Below, piece after piece: positions 1 through 6,874 of a stretch of DNA of 6,874 bases. The translations under genes were made by a program, and so were the position numbers. The notes under the pieces are model-generated. The model worked only from the letters and a program-made list of their open reading frames with translations, had not been told where the DNA came from and did no database searches. Each line of letters starts with the position of its first letter. Position 1 is the first letter of the stretch. The stretch comes from Alphaproteobacteria bacterium (GTDB taxonomy: Bacteria; Pseudomonadota; Alphaproteobacteria; Reyranellales; Reyranellaceae): contig JABCYT010000182.1 in assembly GCA_013290035.1 (NCBI GenBank), positions 1 through 6,874 on the forward strand, given 5' to 3'.

Positions 1-1
1 C

Positions 2-1183
<1,182 letters not shown>

Positions 1184-1190
1184 TCGAGGA

Positions 1191-1243
1191 GCGGAGGCGC
1201 CCCCTGATAATCCAATAGGGCGGGCGCCTTCGCCTTGAAGGCG
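1191..1243 (+). promoter_or_regulatory. Two overlapping, mutually exclusive hairpins before ctaB
   Basis: The 60-nt ctaD-ctaB gap can form hairpin A: bases 1191-1202 pair with 1222-1233, giving 12 pairs including one G.T, with a 19-nt loop. It can also form hairpin B: 1225-1231 pairs perfectly with 1237-1243 around a 5-nt loop and ends directly at the probable ctaB ATG. The 3' arm of A contains the 5' arm of B, so both cannot form at once. No T-run follows either stem, so neither looks like a simple intrinsic terminator. The pairings are seen in the sequence. A role in modulating ctaB translation, or in separating ctaD and ctaB expression, is inference, and GC-rich DNA forms such stems readily by chance. 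Confidence 0.35.
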
Positions 1244-2209
1244 ATGAGCGATACGACACAGATCCTGACCAGGGCATTCGACGCGGCGGCGCCCACGCGG
1301 GTGCGCGACTCCTCGCGTGTACGCGACTACGTCGATCTGCTGAAGCCGCGCGTCATGTCGCTGGTGGTGTTCACCGGGCTGGGCGGCGTGCTGATCGCGC
1401 CGGGGCACGCGCACCCCTTTGCCGCCGGCCTCGCGGTGCTGGCGATCGCGCTGGGCTCGGGAGCCGCCGGCGCCATCAACATGTGGTACGAGCGTGACCT
1501 CGATGCGCTGATGGCGCGCACGGCCAATCGGCCGTTGCCGGCCGGCCGCGTCGCGCCCGACGACGCGCTGGGCCTGGGCGTGCTGCTGTCGATCTTCTCC
1601 GTCCTGTTGATGGCGGTTGCGACCAACTACGTCGCCGCGGCGCTGCTGGTGGCGGCGATCCTGTTCTATGTCTTCGTCTACACGATCTGGCTGAAGCGCC
1701 GGACGCCGCAGAACATCGTGATCGGCGGCGCGGCCGGCGCGTTTCCGCCGATGATCGGCTGGGCGGCCGTCACCGGCGACGTGTCGGCCGTCGGCATCGT
1801 GCTCTTCCTGCTGATCTTCCTGTGGACGCCGCCGCATTTCTGGGCGCTGGCGCTCTATCGCAGCGACGACTATCGCCGCGCCGGCGTGCCCATGCTGCCG
1901 GTGGTCGCCGGCCCGCGCGAGACCAAGCGTCAGATGCTGCTCTACACCCTGGTGCTGATGCCGGTGGCGCTGGCGCCGACCTTGCTGGGCGCGGTCGGGT
2001 GGTTCTATGGCGCCGTGGCGCTGGCGATGAGCTTGGCCTTCATCGGCCATGCCGCCGTGGTGTGGCGCACCGCCGACGACCGCAGCGCCTTTCCGGCGGC
2101 CCGGCGGATGTTCCGCTTCTCGCTGCTCTATCTCGCCGTCCTGTTCGCCGCCCTGCCGCTCGACGGGGTGGTGGCCCGGATCCTGGTCGCCCGGACACTG
2201 GTCGGATGA
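1244..2209 (+). CDS. ctaB: Protoheme IX farnesyltransferase (heme O synthase)
   Basis: This UbiA-family integral membrane prenyltransferase transfers a farnesyl group from farnesyl diphosphate to heme B to make heme O, the precursor of heme A for the oxidase encoded around it. The product is 321 aa, near the usual 290-320, and strongly hydrophobic, with about nine expected membrane segments. Signatures are the entry motif DYVDLLKPRVMSLVVFTGL (residues 28-46), the first polyprenyl/Mg motif NMWYERDLDALM (from residue 79), NRPLPAGR, WLKRRTPQNIVIGGAAGAFP and DDYRRAGVPMLPVV. In the first motif Glu replaces the commoner Asp at the second acidic position. I chose ATG 1244. A TTG at 1235 would add three residues, and neither start has a strong Shine-Dalgarno sequence; the only nearby purine run (GAAGG) abuts the ATG and sits in a hairpin. 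The stop overlaps the next gene's start (ATGA). Confidence 0.97.
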   Translation: MSDTTQILTRAFDAAAPTRVRDSSRVRDYVDLLKPRVMSLVVFTGLGGVLIAPGHAHPFAAGLAVLAIALGSGAAGAINMWYERDLDALMARTANRPLPAGRVAPDDALGLGVLLSIFSVLLMAVATNYVAAALLVAAILFYVFVYTIWLKRRTPQNIVIGGAAGAFPPMIGWAAVTGDVSAVGIVLFLLIFLWTPPHFWALALYRSDDYRRAGVPMLPVVAGPRETKRQMLLYTLVLMPVALAPTLLGAVGWFYGAVALAMSLAFIGHAAVVWRTADDRSAFPAARRMFRFSLLYLAVLFAALPLDGVVARILVARTLVG

Positions 2210-2358
2210 GCGTCGCCATGACCGAAGACCGCCGTCCGGGCGATACCGACATGCACCGCCGCCAGCGCGGCAAGAACCTGTTCATGGCGGTCTTCCTGCT
2301 GGCGCTGGCGGCGATCTTCTTCCTGCTCACCCTGGTGCGCATGGGAGGCCAGGGATGA
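2206..2358 (+). CDS. CoxF-like small single-pass membrane protein of the cox operon
   Basis: This is a 50-aa ORF wedged between ctaB and ctaG, overlapping both by ATGA (2206-2209 and 2355-2358), which indicates translational coupling. Residues 1-23 are polar and rich in Arg/Asp, with the basic patch HRRQRGKN just before the membrane. Residues 24-44 form one hydrophobic helix (LFMAVFLLALAAIFFLLTLV), and the tail is RMGGQG. Alphaproteobacterial cox operons commonly carry a small membrane ORF in this slot, called CoxF or simply hypothetical, with the same basic-helix-VRMGG pattern. The molecular function is not established. An assembly or stability role for the oxidase, perhaps together with CtaG, is inferred from position only. 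An internal ATG at 2218 would give a 46-aa product. The call as a real gene rests on placement, overlap and topology. Confidence 0.82.
   Translation: MSVAMTEDRRPGDTDMHRRQRGKNLFMAVFLLALAAIFFLLTLVRMGGQG
2343..2348 (+). promoter_or_regulatory. Ribosome binding site for ctaG
   Basis: GGGAGG lies 6 nt before ATG 2355, inside the end of the small upstream ORF. It supports 2355 as the ctaG start. Confidence 0.7.
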
Positions 2359-2957
2359 GGGCTGCTCCCGACCGGAACGCCCGTCTGGCCTGGCGCCTGG
2401 TCGCCATCGTGGGCGGCATGCTGGCGCTCGCCTATGCCGCCTCGCCGCTCTACGAGATGTTCTGCAAGGCGACGGGCTTTGCCGGCACGCCGATCGCGGC
2501 GCAGGAGGGTGCCCAGGGAGAGGGGCGCCCGGTGCTGTCGCGCACCGTCACCGTGCGCTTCGATTCCAACGTCGATCCCAACCTGTCGTGGCGCTTCCAG
2601 CCGGTCGAGCGCGAGGTCAAGGTTCGGCTGGGCGAGGAGAAGCTGGTCTACTTCCGTGCGACCAACGTCTCGCAGCGGCCGATCGTCGGCACCGCGACCT
2701 ACAACGTCACGCCGGAGCCCGCCGGCCCGTGGTTCAACAAGCTGCAATGCTTCTGCTTCACCGAGCAGCTGCTGCAGCCGGGCCAGTCGGTCGACATGCC
2801 CGTGGTATTCTTCGTCGATCCCGAGATGGACAAGGATCGGCGCTACGACAACATTCGCACGATTACGCTCTCCTACACCTTCTTCGAGGCCAAGACGGAG
2901 CGGGCGAAGACTTTGCTGGGCGGCGCTCCCGCCAATGAATCCGGAAAGGGTGGATGA
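2355..2957 (+). CDS. ctaG: Cytochrome c oxidase assembly protein CtaG/COX11 (CuB insertion)
   Basis: This membrane-anchored copper chaperone delivers copper to the CuB site of subunit I. The product is 200 aa, the usual size. A short basic N-terminus is followed by one membrane helix (about residues 12-30), then [15 protein letters not shown] with conserved C37, and a periplasmic beta-sandwich domain. The copper-binding motif is LQCFCFTEQ, with C132 and C134. Further family hallmarks are VDPNLSWRF (73-81), [15 protein letters not shown] (104-118) and [11 protein letters not shown] (151-161). The start overlaps the preceding stop (ATGA), with GGGAGG 6 nt upstream. The stop overlaps the ctaE start in the same way. 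Nothing in it looks damaged, and no key residue is missing. Confidence 0.97.
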   Translation: MRAAPDRNARLAWRLVAIVGGMLALAYAASPLYEMFCKATGFAGTPIAAQEGAQGEGRPVLSRTVTVRFDSNVDPNLSWRFQPVEREVKVRLGEEKLVYFRATNVSQRPIVGTATYNVTPEPAGPWFNKLQCFCFTEQLLQPGQSVDMPVVFFVDPEMDKDRRYDNIRTITLSYTFFEAKTERAKTLLGGAPANESGKGG

Positions 2958-3832
2958 AAATGGCCGACGGCGTGCAGAAGCATCCCTATCATCTCGTCGA
3001 CCCCAGCCCCTGGCCGGCGCTGGGCGCCATCGGCGCGCTGCTGCTGGCCTTTGGCGCGGCGCTCGGCATGCATCCCGACCTGTTGGGTCCCCACGTCGAG
3101 ACCGTCGTCAAGGCCGTCGAGTGGTGGATCGTCGCGCCCGGCTTCCTGATCATCTTCGCCGTGATGTTCTGGTGGTGGAGCGACGTCATCGTCGAGTCGC
3201 GCAAGTACCACACCGCGGTGGTCCAGCTCGGCCTGCGCTACGGCATGATCCTGTTCATCGCCTCGGAGGTGCTGTTCTTCGCCGCGTTCTTCTGGGCGTT
3301 CTTCGATGCCTCGCTGTTCCCCGGCGCGGCCGACATGCCGGTCCGCGCCGAGGCGACCGGCGGCGTCTGGCCGCCCAAGGGCGTGCACGTCATCGCGCCG
3401 TTCGACCTGCCGTTCATGAACACGCTGATCCTGCTGCTCTCGGGCACCACGGTCACGTGGGCGCACCATGCCATCCTCGAGGGCAACAAGCGCGACGCCG
3501 TGCGCGGGCTGACGCTCACGGTGCTGCTCGGCATCGCCTTCACCTCGATCCAGGCCTTCGAGTACTTCCACGCGCCGTTCGGCTTCCGCGACAACATCTA
3601 TTCGTCGACGTTCTTCATGGCCACCGGCTTCCATGGCTTCCACGTCATGGTCGGCACCACCTTCCTGCTGGTCTGCCTGTTCCGCGCCATGGCCGGCCAG
3701 TTCAAGCCGCGGCAGCATTTCGGCTTCGAGGCCGCCGCCTGGTACTGGCACTTCGTCGACGTGGTGTGGCTGTTCCTGTTCTTCTGCATCTACTGGTGGG
3801 GCTCGGGCAACGCGCCCATCGCGCTGCACTGA
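2954..3832 (+). CDS. ctaE: Cytochrome c oxidase subunit III
   Basis: This is structural subunit III of the aa3 oxidase, a seven-helix membrane protein that stabilises subunit I and supports proton uptake to its D channel. The product is 292 aa. It opens with the characteristic [13 protein letters not shown] (residues 9-21). Other family marks are [10 protein letters not shown] (73-82), [15 protein letters not shown] (103-117) with the conserved buried Glu105, [11 protein letters not shown] (165-175), AFEYFHAPF (201-209), [12 protein letters not shown] (224-235) and the C-terminal [14 protein letters not shown] (263-276). The ATG at 2954 overlaps the ctaG stop. AAAGGG at 2945-2950 is 3 nt from it but 9 nt from a second ATG at 2960, so the mature start may be two residues further in (MADGVQKH). 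It is followed by the intergenic repeat rather than another tightly coupled gene. Confidence 0.98.
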   Translation: MKMADGVQKHPYHLVDPSPWPALGAIGALLLAFGAALGMHPDLLGPHVETVVKAVEWWIVAPGFLIIFAVMFWWWSDVIVESRKYHTAVVQLGLRYGMILFIASEVLFFAAFFWAFFDASLFPGAADMPVRAEATGGVWPPKGVHVIAPFDLPFMNTLILLLSGTTVTWAHHAILEGNKRDAVRGLTLTVLLGIAFTSIQAFEYFHAPFGFRDNIYSSTFFMATGFHGFHVMVGTTFLLVCLFRAMAGQFKPRQHFGFEAAAWYWHFVDVVWLFLFFCIYWWGSGNAPIALH

Positions 3833-3855
3833 GTGAGTTAGGCGTCTCCATCATT

Positions 3856-3959
3856 TCAAGTTCCTCTCCCCCGCTAGGGGGGAGAGGCTAGGTGAGGGGG
3901 CAACGACGTGCGCATCCCCCTCACCCAACCTCTCCCCCTAGCGGGGGAGAGGAACCTGA
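3856..3959. repeat. REP/BIME-like pair of inverted palindromic units
   Basis: Two copies of one unit face each other around a 15-nt spacer (3901-3915). The left copy is 3861-3900 and the right copy 3916-3954. They match as reverse complements apart from one 1-nt indel and two substitutions, and weaker pairing extends out to 3856 and 3959. Each unit contains its own palindrome: 3863-3872 with 3878-3887 (one extra G in the left copy), and 3929-3938 with 3943-3952 (10 perfect bp, 4-nt loop). Each is followed, on the inner side, by a GGTGAGGGGG-type tag. The layout of palindrome plus tag in a head-to-head pair is that of REP/BIME elements. CCTCTCCCC-type intergenic palindromes are familiar in GC-rich proteobacteria. 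It lies in the ctaE 3' region and could act as a transcript-end stabiliser or partial terminator; that role is inferred. Confidence 0.85.
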
Positions 3960-3985
3960 TGGCGGGGAGAATGAGAGTTATGAAT

Positions 3986-4006
3986 CCGCCGGGCGCTCCC
4001 CGGCGG
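3986..4006 (+). other. GC-rich hairpin just before the DUF983 ribosome binding site
   Basis: Bases 3986-3993 (CCGCCGGG) pair perfectly with 3999-4006 around a 5-nt loop, and TTCGCCTTT follows. This could be a weak intrinsic terminator or attenuator for transcripts coming from ctaE, but the T-run is interrupted. The ribosome binding site of the next gene starts 10 nt after the stem. The stem is seen in the sequence; any function is inferred. Confidence 0.35.
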
Positions 4007-4015
4007 TTCGCCTTT

Positions 4016-4020
4016 GGGAG
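4016..4020 (+). promoter_or_regulatory. Ribosome binding site deciding the DUF983 start
   Basis: GGGAG lies 6 nt before ATG 4027 and only 3 nt before the adjacent ATG 4024, so 4027 is preferred. Confidence 0.6.
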
Positions 4021-4026
4021 CAGATG

Positions 4027-4389
4027 ATGTCCGAGTGGCCGCGCCAATCGCCCGTCGACATCGCGCTGCGCGGGGTCTGCCCGCGGTGCGGCCGCGGCCG
4101 GCTGTTCCGCGGCCTGCTGGCCGTCGTCGATCGCTGTGCCGTATGCGATCTCGACCTGCGCGGCAACGACGCCGGCGACGGGCCCGCCGTCTTCGTCATC
4201 ATGGGTTTGGGCGCCATCGTCATGATCCTCGTGTTCTGGGTCGAGTTCCGCTTCGAGCCGCCGTGGTGGGTGCACGTCCTGATCTGGGGGCCGTTCACCG
4301 TCGGGCTGGCGGTCTGGCTGCTGCGTGTGCTGAAGGCGCTGCTGATCGCTCAGCAATATACCCATCGCTCGACCGAGCTCGATGGCTAG
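4027..4389 (+). CDS. DUF983 zinc-ribbon membrane protein of the cox operon
   Basis: This 120-aa protein of the DUF983 family is regularly found beside ctaE and surf1 in alphaproteobacterial oxidase operons. A cytoplasmic zinc-ribbon-like head carries CPRCGRGRLFRG (from residue 18) and CAVC (37-40), with four cysteines C18, C21, C37 and C40. The family signature DAGDGPAVFVI (48-58) leads into the first membrane helix (about 53-72). FEPPWWVH follows, then a second helix (about 82-105) and the tail KALLIAQQYTHR. The biochemical function is unknown. Its position between structural and assembly genes suggests a role in oxidase biogenesis or metal/heme handling, which is inference. The preferred start is ATG 4027 by ribosome-site spacing; ATG 4024 adds one Met. 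Its stop lies 10 nt before the surf1 start. A far-upstream GTG at 3892 would translate through the repeat and is rejected. Confidence 0.93.
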   Translation: MSEWPRQSPVDIALRGVCPRCGRGRLFRGLLAVVDRCAVCDLDLRGNDAGDGPAVFVIMGLGAIVMILVFWVEFRFEPPWWVHVLIWGPFTVGLAVWLLRVLKALLIAQQYTHRSTELDG

Positions 4390-4393
4390 GGGA
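4388..4393 (+). promoter_or_regulatory. Ribosome binding site deciding the surf1 start
   Basis: AGGGGA, overlapping the DUF983 stop codon, lies 6 nt before ATG 4400. This favours 4400 over the in-frame ATG at 4382, which has no comparable site. Confidence 0.75.
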
Positions 4394-4399
4394 AGCATC

Positions 4400-5146
4400 A
4401 TGATCAGGCTGCGGCCGGCACTGTGGCCCACGCTCATCTCGCTGCCGATCTTCGTGGTCTCGCTGGGGCTCGGCGTCTGGCAGATGGAACGCCGCGAGTG
4501 GAAGCGCGACATCCTCGACCGCATCGCCACCAACCAGGCGGCGGCGCCGATCACGCTCGACGAGCTGCTGCAGGGCGATCCGCTGCGTTTCGAGTACGGC
4601 CGCGTGAAGATTGCGGGCAGCTTCCTGCACGACAGGGAATTCTATCTCGCCGCGCGCAGCCTCAAGAACACCGTCGGCCTGCAGGTCGTCACGCCGGTCA
4701 AGACCGATGACGGGAAGGTGGTCCTGTTCGACCGCGGTTTTGTTCCCCAGGAGAAGAAGGATCCGGCGCGCCGCGCCGAGGGCCAGCTTGCCGGCACCGT
4801 CCAGCTCACCGGCATCGTGCGGCGCAACCAGGAACAGCGCCAGTTCGCGCCCGACAACGCGCCCGACCGTAATGTCTGGTTCCATGTCGACGTGCCGCTG
4901 ATGCGCAGCATGGCGGGCGGCAAGCCTGATCCCAAGCTCGACGCGTTCTTCCTGGAGGCCGACGCCGCGCCCAATCCCGGCGGCGTGCCGGTGGGCGGCC
5001 AGACGCGGCTCGATATTCCCAACGACCACCTGCAATACGCCATCACCTGGCTCCTGCTCGCGGCGGCGCTGGCCGGCGTCTATCTCGCCTATCATTGGGA
5101 GAACGGACGACTCACCGTCGCCGGCCGCACGAAGGTAAAGACATGA
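4400..5146 (+). CDS. surf1: SURF1 family cytochrome c oxidase assembly protein
   Basis: This is an inner-membrane assembly factor, the bacterial SURF1/Shy1 homologue, which binds heme A and helps place heme a/a3 in subunit I. The product is 248 aa, normal for bacteria. The topology is classical: an N-terminal helix (about residues 9-27) running into the hallmark LGVWQMERREWK (24-35), a periplasmic domain, and a C-terminal helix (about 212-231). Conserved pieces are FYLAARS (81-87), VLFDRGFVPQ (108-117), RNVWFHVDV (157-165) and the terminal signature PNDHLQYAITW (207-217) with H210. ATG 4400 is chosen for the AGGGGA six nt upstream; ATG 4382 would add six residues and overlap DUF983 by 8 nt. 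The stop overlaps the peptidase start (ATGA), so the downstream gene is translationally coupled to it. Confidence 0.95.
   Translation: MIRLRPALWPTLISLPIFVVSLGLGVWQMERREWKRDILDRIATNQAAAPITLDELLQGDPLRFEYGRVKIAGSFLHDREFYLAARSLKNTVGLQVVTPVKTDDGKVVLFDRGFVPQEKKDPARRAEGQLAGTVQLTGIVRRNQEQRQFAPDNAPDRNVWFHVDVPLMRSMAGGKPDPKLDAFFLEADAAPNPGGVPVGGQTRLDIPNDHLQYAITWLLLAAALAGVYLAYHWENGRLTVAGRTKVKT
5131..5135 (+). promoter_or_regulatory. Ribosome binding site deciding the carboxypeptidase start
   Basis: GAAGG lies 7 nt before ATG 5143, within the end of surf1. It supports 5143 over an upstream in-frame start at 5095. Confidence 0.7.
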
Positions 5147-6645
5147 TCGCCAACGATCCTTATGCCGAGCTGGAACGCCGCTTCGCGCGGCTGAGCGCCG
5201 TCCACCGCGCCTGCGCGATCCTGAACTGGGACCGCTCGGCCATGATGCCCGAAGGCGCCAGCGAAGACCGCGCCGATCAGCTCGCCACCTTGGGCGTCAT
5301 CGCCCACGGCATGATCTCGGCGCCCGACATGCCCGAGCTGCTGGCGCGGGCGGAAGAGGCTGCGCGGAGCCTCGATCCGTGGCGTGCGGCCAATCTGCGC
5401 GAGATGCGCCGCTCGTGGGTGCATGAAAGCGCGCTGCCTGCCGAGCTCGTCGAGGCGCGCACGCGCGCCACCTCGGCCTGCGAGATGGCCTGGCGGGAGG
5501 CCCGCAAGAACAAGGACTTCACGTCGCTGCTGCCGACACTCTCCGAGGTCCTGGCGGTGATGCGCCGGGTCGGCGAGGCCAAGGCCGCCGCGCTCGGCAC
5601 ATCGCTCTACGATGCGCTGCTCGACGAGTTCGAGCCGGGCGGCCGTTCCGCGCGCATCGACACGCTGTTCGCCGAGCTGCGCGGCTTCCTGCCCGACCTG
5701 CTGGGCCGTGTCATGGAACACCAGGGGCGCGCGCCCAAGCCGCTCGTGCTCGACGGGCCGTTTCCCGTCGCCCAGCAGCGCAAGCTGGGCGAGGAGCTGA
5801 TCCGCCTGATCGGCTTCGATTTCAGCCATGGCCGGCTCGATGTCTCGGAGCACCCCTTCACCGGCGGTACGGCCGACGACGTGCGCATCACTACCCGCTA
5901 TGACGAGGCCGACTTCGCGCGCGCCCTGATGGGCACCCTGCACGAGACCGGGCATGGGCTCTACGAGGCCGGCCTGCCGCGCGCGTGGCGACGCCAGCCG
6001 GTCGGCAACGCGCGCGGCATGGTGCTGCACGAAAGCCAGTCGCTGCTGATGGAGATGCAGGCCTGCCGCAGCGATGCCTTTCTGGCCTTTGCAGCACCGC
6101 GCATGCGCGCCGCCTTCGGCAAGGACGGGCCGGCCTGGACCGCCGACAACATCCACCGCGTCTACACCTGGGTCGTGCCGGGCTTCATCCGCGTCGACGC
6201 CGACGAGGTGACCTATCCGCTGCACATCATGCTGCGCTACCGGCTGGAGCGCGCCCTGCTGGCGGGCGACCTCGCGCTCGCCGACCTGCCGGGCGCCTGG
6301 AACGAGGGCATGCGCGAGCTTTTAGGCATCGTGCCGACCGACGCCGCCGTGGGCTGCCTGCAGGACATTCATTGGCCGGACGGCGGCTGGGGCTATTTCC
6401 CGACCTACACGCTAGGCGCGCTGGCGGCGGCCCAGCTCTTTGGCGCGGCCCGCAAGGCCCATCCCGGCCTGCTGGAGGCCATCGGAAAGGGCGATTTTGC
6501 GCCCCTGCTGGGCTGGCTGCGCGCCAATGTGCACGGCAAGGGCTCCCTTGCCGGCACCGACGAGATCCTGGTCGAGGCCACCGGGGCGCCGCTCGGCACC
6601 GCGGCCTTCAAGGCCCATCTGGAAAGCCGCTATCTCTCGGCGTAA
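5143..6645 (+). CDS. M32 family metallocarboxypeptidase (Taq carboxypeptidase type)
   Basis: This is a cytoplasmic zinc/cobalt-dependent carboxypeptidase that removes C-terminal residues from peptides. The product is 500 aa, the typical M32 length, with no signal peptide. The family motifs occur in order: LNWD near the N-terminus (27-30), HPFT (237-240), DVRITTRY (246-253), the catalytic HExxH as HETGH (metal ligands H267 and H271, general base E268), HESQS with third ligand E297 (296-300), IRVDADEVTYPLHI (349-362), and the C-terminal QDIHWPDGGWGYFPTYTLG (407-425). All catalytic residues are present. The start is set by GAAGG 7 nt upstream and by its ATGA overlap with surf1. M32 peptidases are housekeeping peptide-recycling enzymes, and the link to the oxidase operon appears to be transcriptional rather than functional. 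DUF1272 follows after 9 nt. Confidence 0.96.
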   Translation: MIANDPYAELERRFARLSAVHRACAILNWDRSAMMPEGASEDRADQLATLGVIAHGMISAPDMPELLARAEEAARSLDPWRAANLREMRRSWVHESALPAELVEARTRATSACEMAWREARKNKDFTSLLPTLSEVLAVMRRVGEAKAAALGTSLYDALLDEFEPGGRSARIDTLFAELRGFLPDLLGRVMEHQGRAPKPLVLDGPFPVAQQRKLGEELIRLIGFDFSHGRLDVSEHPFTGGTADDVRITTRYDEADFARALMGTLHETGHGLYEAGLPRAWRRQPVGNARGMVLHESQSLLMEMQACRSDAFLAFAAPRMRAAFGKDGPAWTADNIHRVYTWVVPGFIRVDADEVTYPLHIMLRYRLERALLAGDLALADLPGAWNEGMRELLGIVPTDAAVGCLQDIHWPDGGWGYFPTYTLGALAAAQLFGAARKAHPGLLEAIGKGDFAPLLGWLRANVHGKGSLAGTDEILVEATGAPLGTAAFKAHLESRYLSA

Positions 6646-6654
6646 GAGGAAGCC

Positions 6655-6874
6655 ATGCTCGACCTCCGTCCCAACTGCGAATGCTGCGACAAGGACCTGC
6701 CCAATGGCGCGCCCGATGCCCTGATCTGCACCTACGAGTGCACGTTCTGCGCGGACTGCGCCCGAACCCGGCTGGGCGGCCATTGCCCCAATTGCGGCGG
6801 CGACCTCGTCAAGCGTCCGACTCGTCCGGGGCGGATGCTGGAGAAGCATCCCGCCTCGACCAAACGAGTCCGCA
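6655..6874 (+). CDS. DUF1272 cysteine-rich small protein, 3'-truncated by the window
   Basis: An open frame of 73 codons runs off the window end. The sequence matches the DUF1272 family: MLDLRPNCECCDKDLP at the start, CTYECTFCADCA in the middle (residues 25-36), GGHCPNCGGDLVKRP (41-55) and the late KHPAST motif (64-69). Nine cysteines (C8, C10, C11, C25, C29, C32, C35, C44, C47) suggest two zinc-binding knuckles. The family is usually about 75-90 aa, so only a few residues should be missing. The function is unknown. The start ATG 6655 has GAGGA at 6646-6650 with a short 4-nt spacing. The 9-nt gap from the peptidase stop implies co-transcription with it. Confidence 0.93.
   Translation, partial: MLDLRPNCECCDKDLPNGAPDALICTYECTFCADCARTRLGGHCPNCGGDLVKRPTRPGRMLEKHPASTKRVR

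Noticed and set aside
2873..3829. 318-codon minus-strand frame opposite ctaE
   Set aside because: The composition is a charged, Glu/Arg/His-rich mirror of a membrane protein gene, with no family resemblance. It is explained by GC-rich codon bias.
2434..3891. 485-codon plus-strand frame crossing ctaG and ctaE
   Set aside because: The translation is Arg/Pro/Ser-rich low-complexity sequence typical of a shifted frame in GC-rich DNA. The overlapping frames encode unmistakable COX11 and COX3.
3863..3952. CRISPR-like or intrinsic terminator reading of the repeat
   Set aside because: There are only two units, in mirror orientation with no spacer series, so it is not CRISPR. No T-run follows either stem, so it is not a standard intrinsic terminator.
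3976..3985. TATGAAT-like -10 box before the DUF983 gene
   Set aside because: No matching -35 element is visible at the right spacing, and a single AT-rich hexamer is not enough to call a promoter.
3892..4026. Upstream extension of the DUF983 gene to GTG 3892
   Set aside because: It would translate the inverted repeat and the GC hairpin. The family's N-terminus fits ATG 4027, which has its own GGGAG site.
5092..6225. 377-codon minus-strand frame opposite the M32 peptidase
   Set aside because: It is an antisense shadow of a GC-rich gene. The plus strand has the full set of M32 motifs, and the antisense product has no recognisable domain or ribosome site.

Overview
The window is about 6.9 kb of GC-rich, densely packed, all-plus-strand DNA from an alphaproteobacterium. 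The gene order (ctaD, ctaB, small ORF, ctaG, ctaE, DUF983 gene, surf1) is the classical alphaproteobacterial aa3-type cytochrome c oxidase operon. The protein sequences are of the Paracoccus/mitochondrial A1 type. The high GC content and sequence style would suit a Rhodospirillales- or Reyranella-like lineage, but this is only an impression; genus cannot be fixed by eye.

Layout: positions 2-1183 hold the C-terminal three quarters of subunit I (ctaD; the 5' end lies outside the window). A 60-nt gap able to form two mutually exclusive hairpins precedes ctaB (heme O synthase, 1244-2209). Then follow, each joined by an ATGA stop/start overlap, a 50-aa single-pass membrane protein (CoxF-like, 2206-2358), ctaG/COX11 (2355-2957) and ctaE/subunit III (2954-3832). 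A 194-nt intergenic region follows, dominated by a large two-unit inverted repeat (3856-3959) and a smaller GC hairpin just before the next ribosome binding site. After it come a DUF983 zinc-ribbon membrane protein (4027-4389), surf1 (4400-5146), an M32 carboxypeptidase (5143-6645, overlapping surf1 by ATGA) and a 3'-truncated DUF1272 cysteine-rich small protein (6655 to the end). No stretch of more than 300 bases lacks a gene.

The genes form one functional module. CtaB makes heme O, the precursor of heme A. CtaG delivers copper to the CuB site of CtaD. SURF1 aids heme a/a3 insertion. CtaD and CtaE are the structural subunits. The small CoxF-like and DUF983 proteins are probably membrane-bound accessory or assembly proteins whose biochemical roles are not established. 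The M32 peptidase and DUF1272 gene look like co-transcribed passengers with no obvious role in the oxidase.

I see no previously undescribed system. The most interesting observations are two substitutions in CtaD at normally near-invariant positions above the hemes (Asp to Asn in the Mg/Mn site, Arg to His in the propionate arginine pair), the REP/BIME-like inverted repeat that splits the operon, and the competing hairpins before ctaB.
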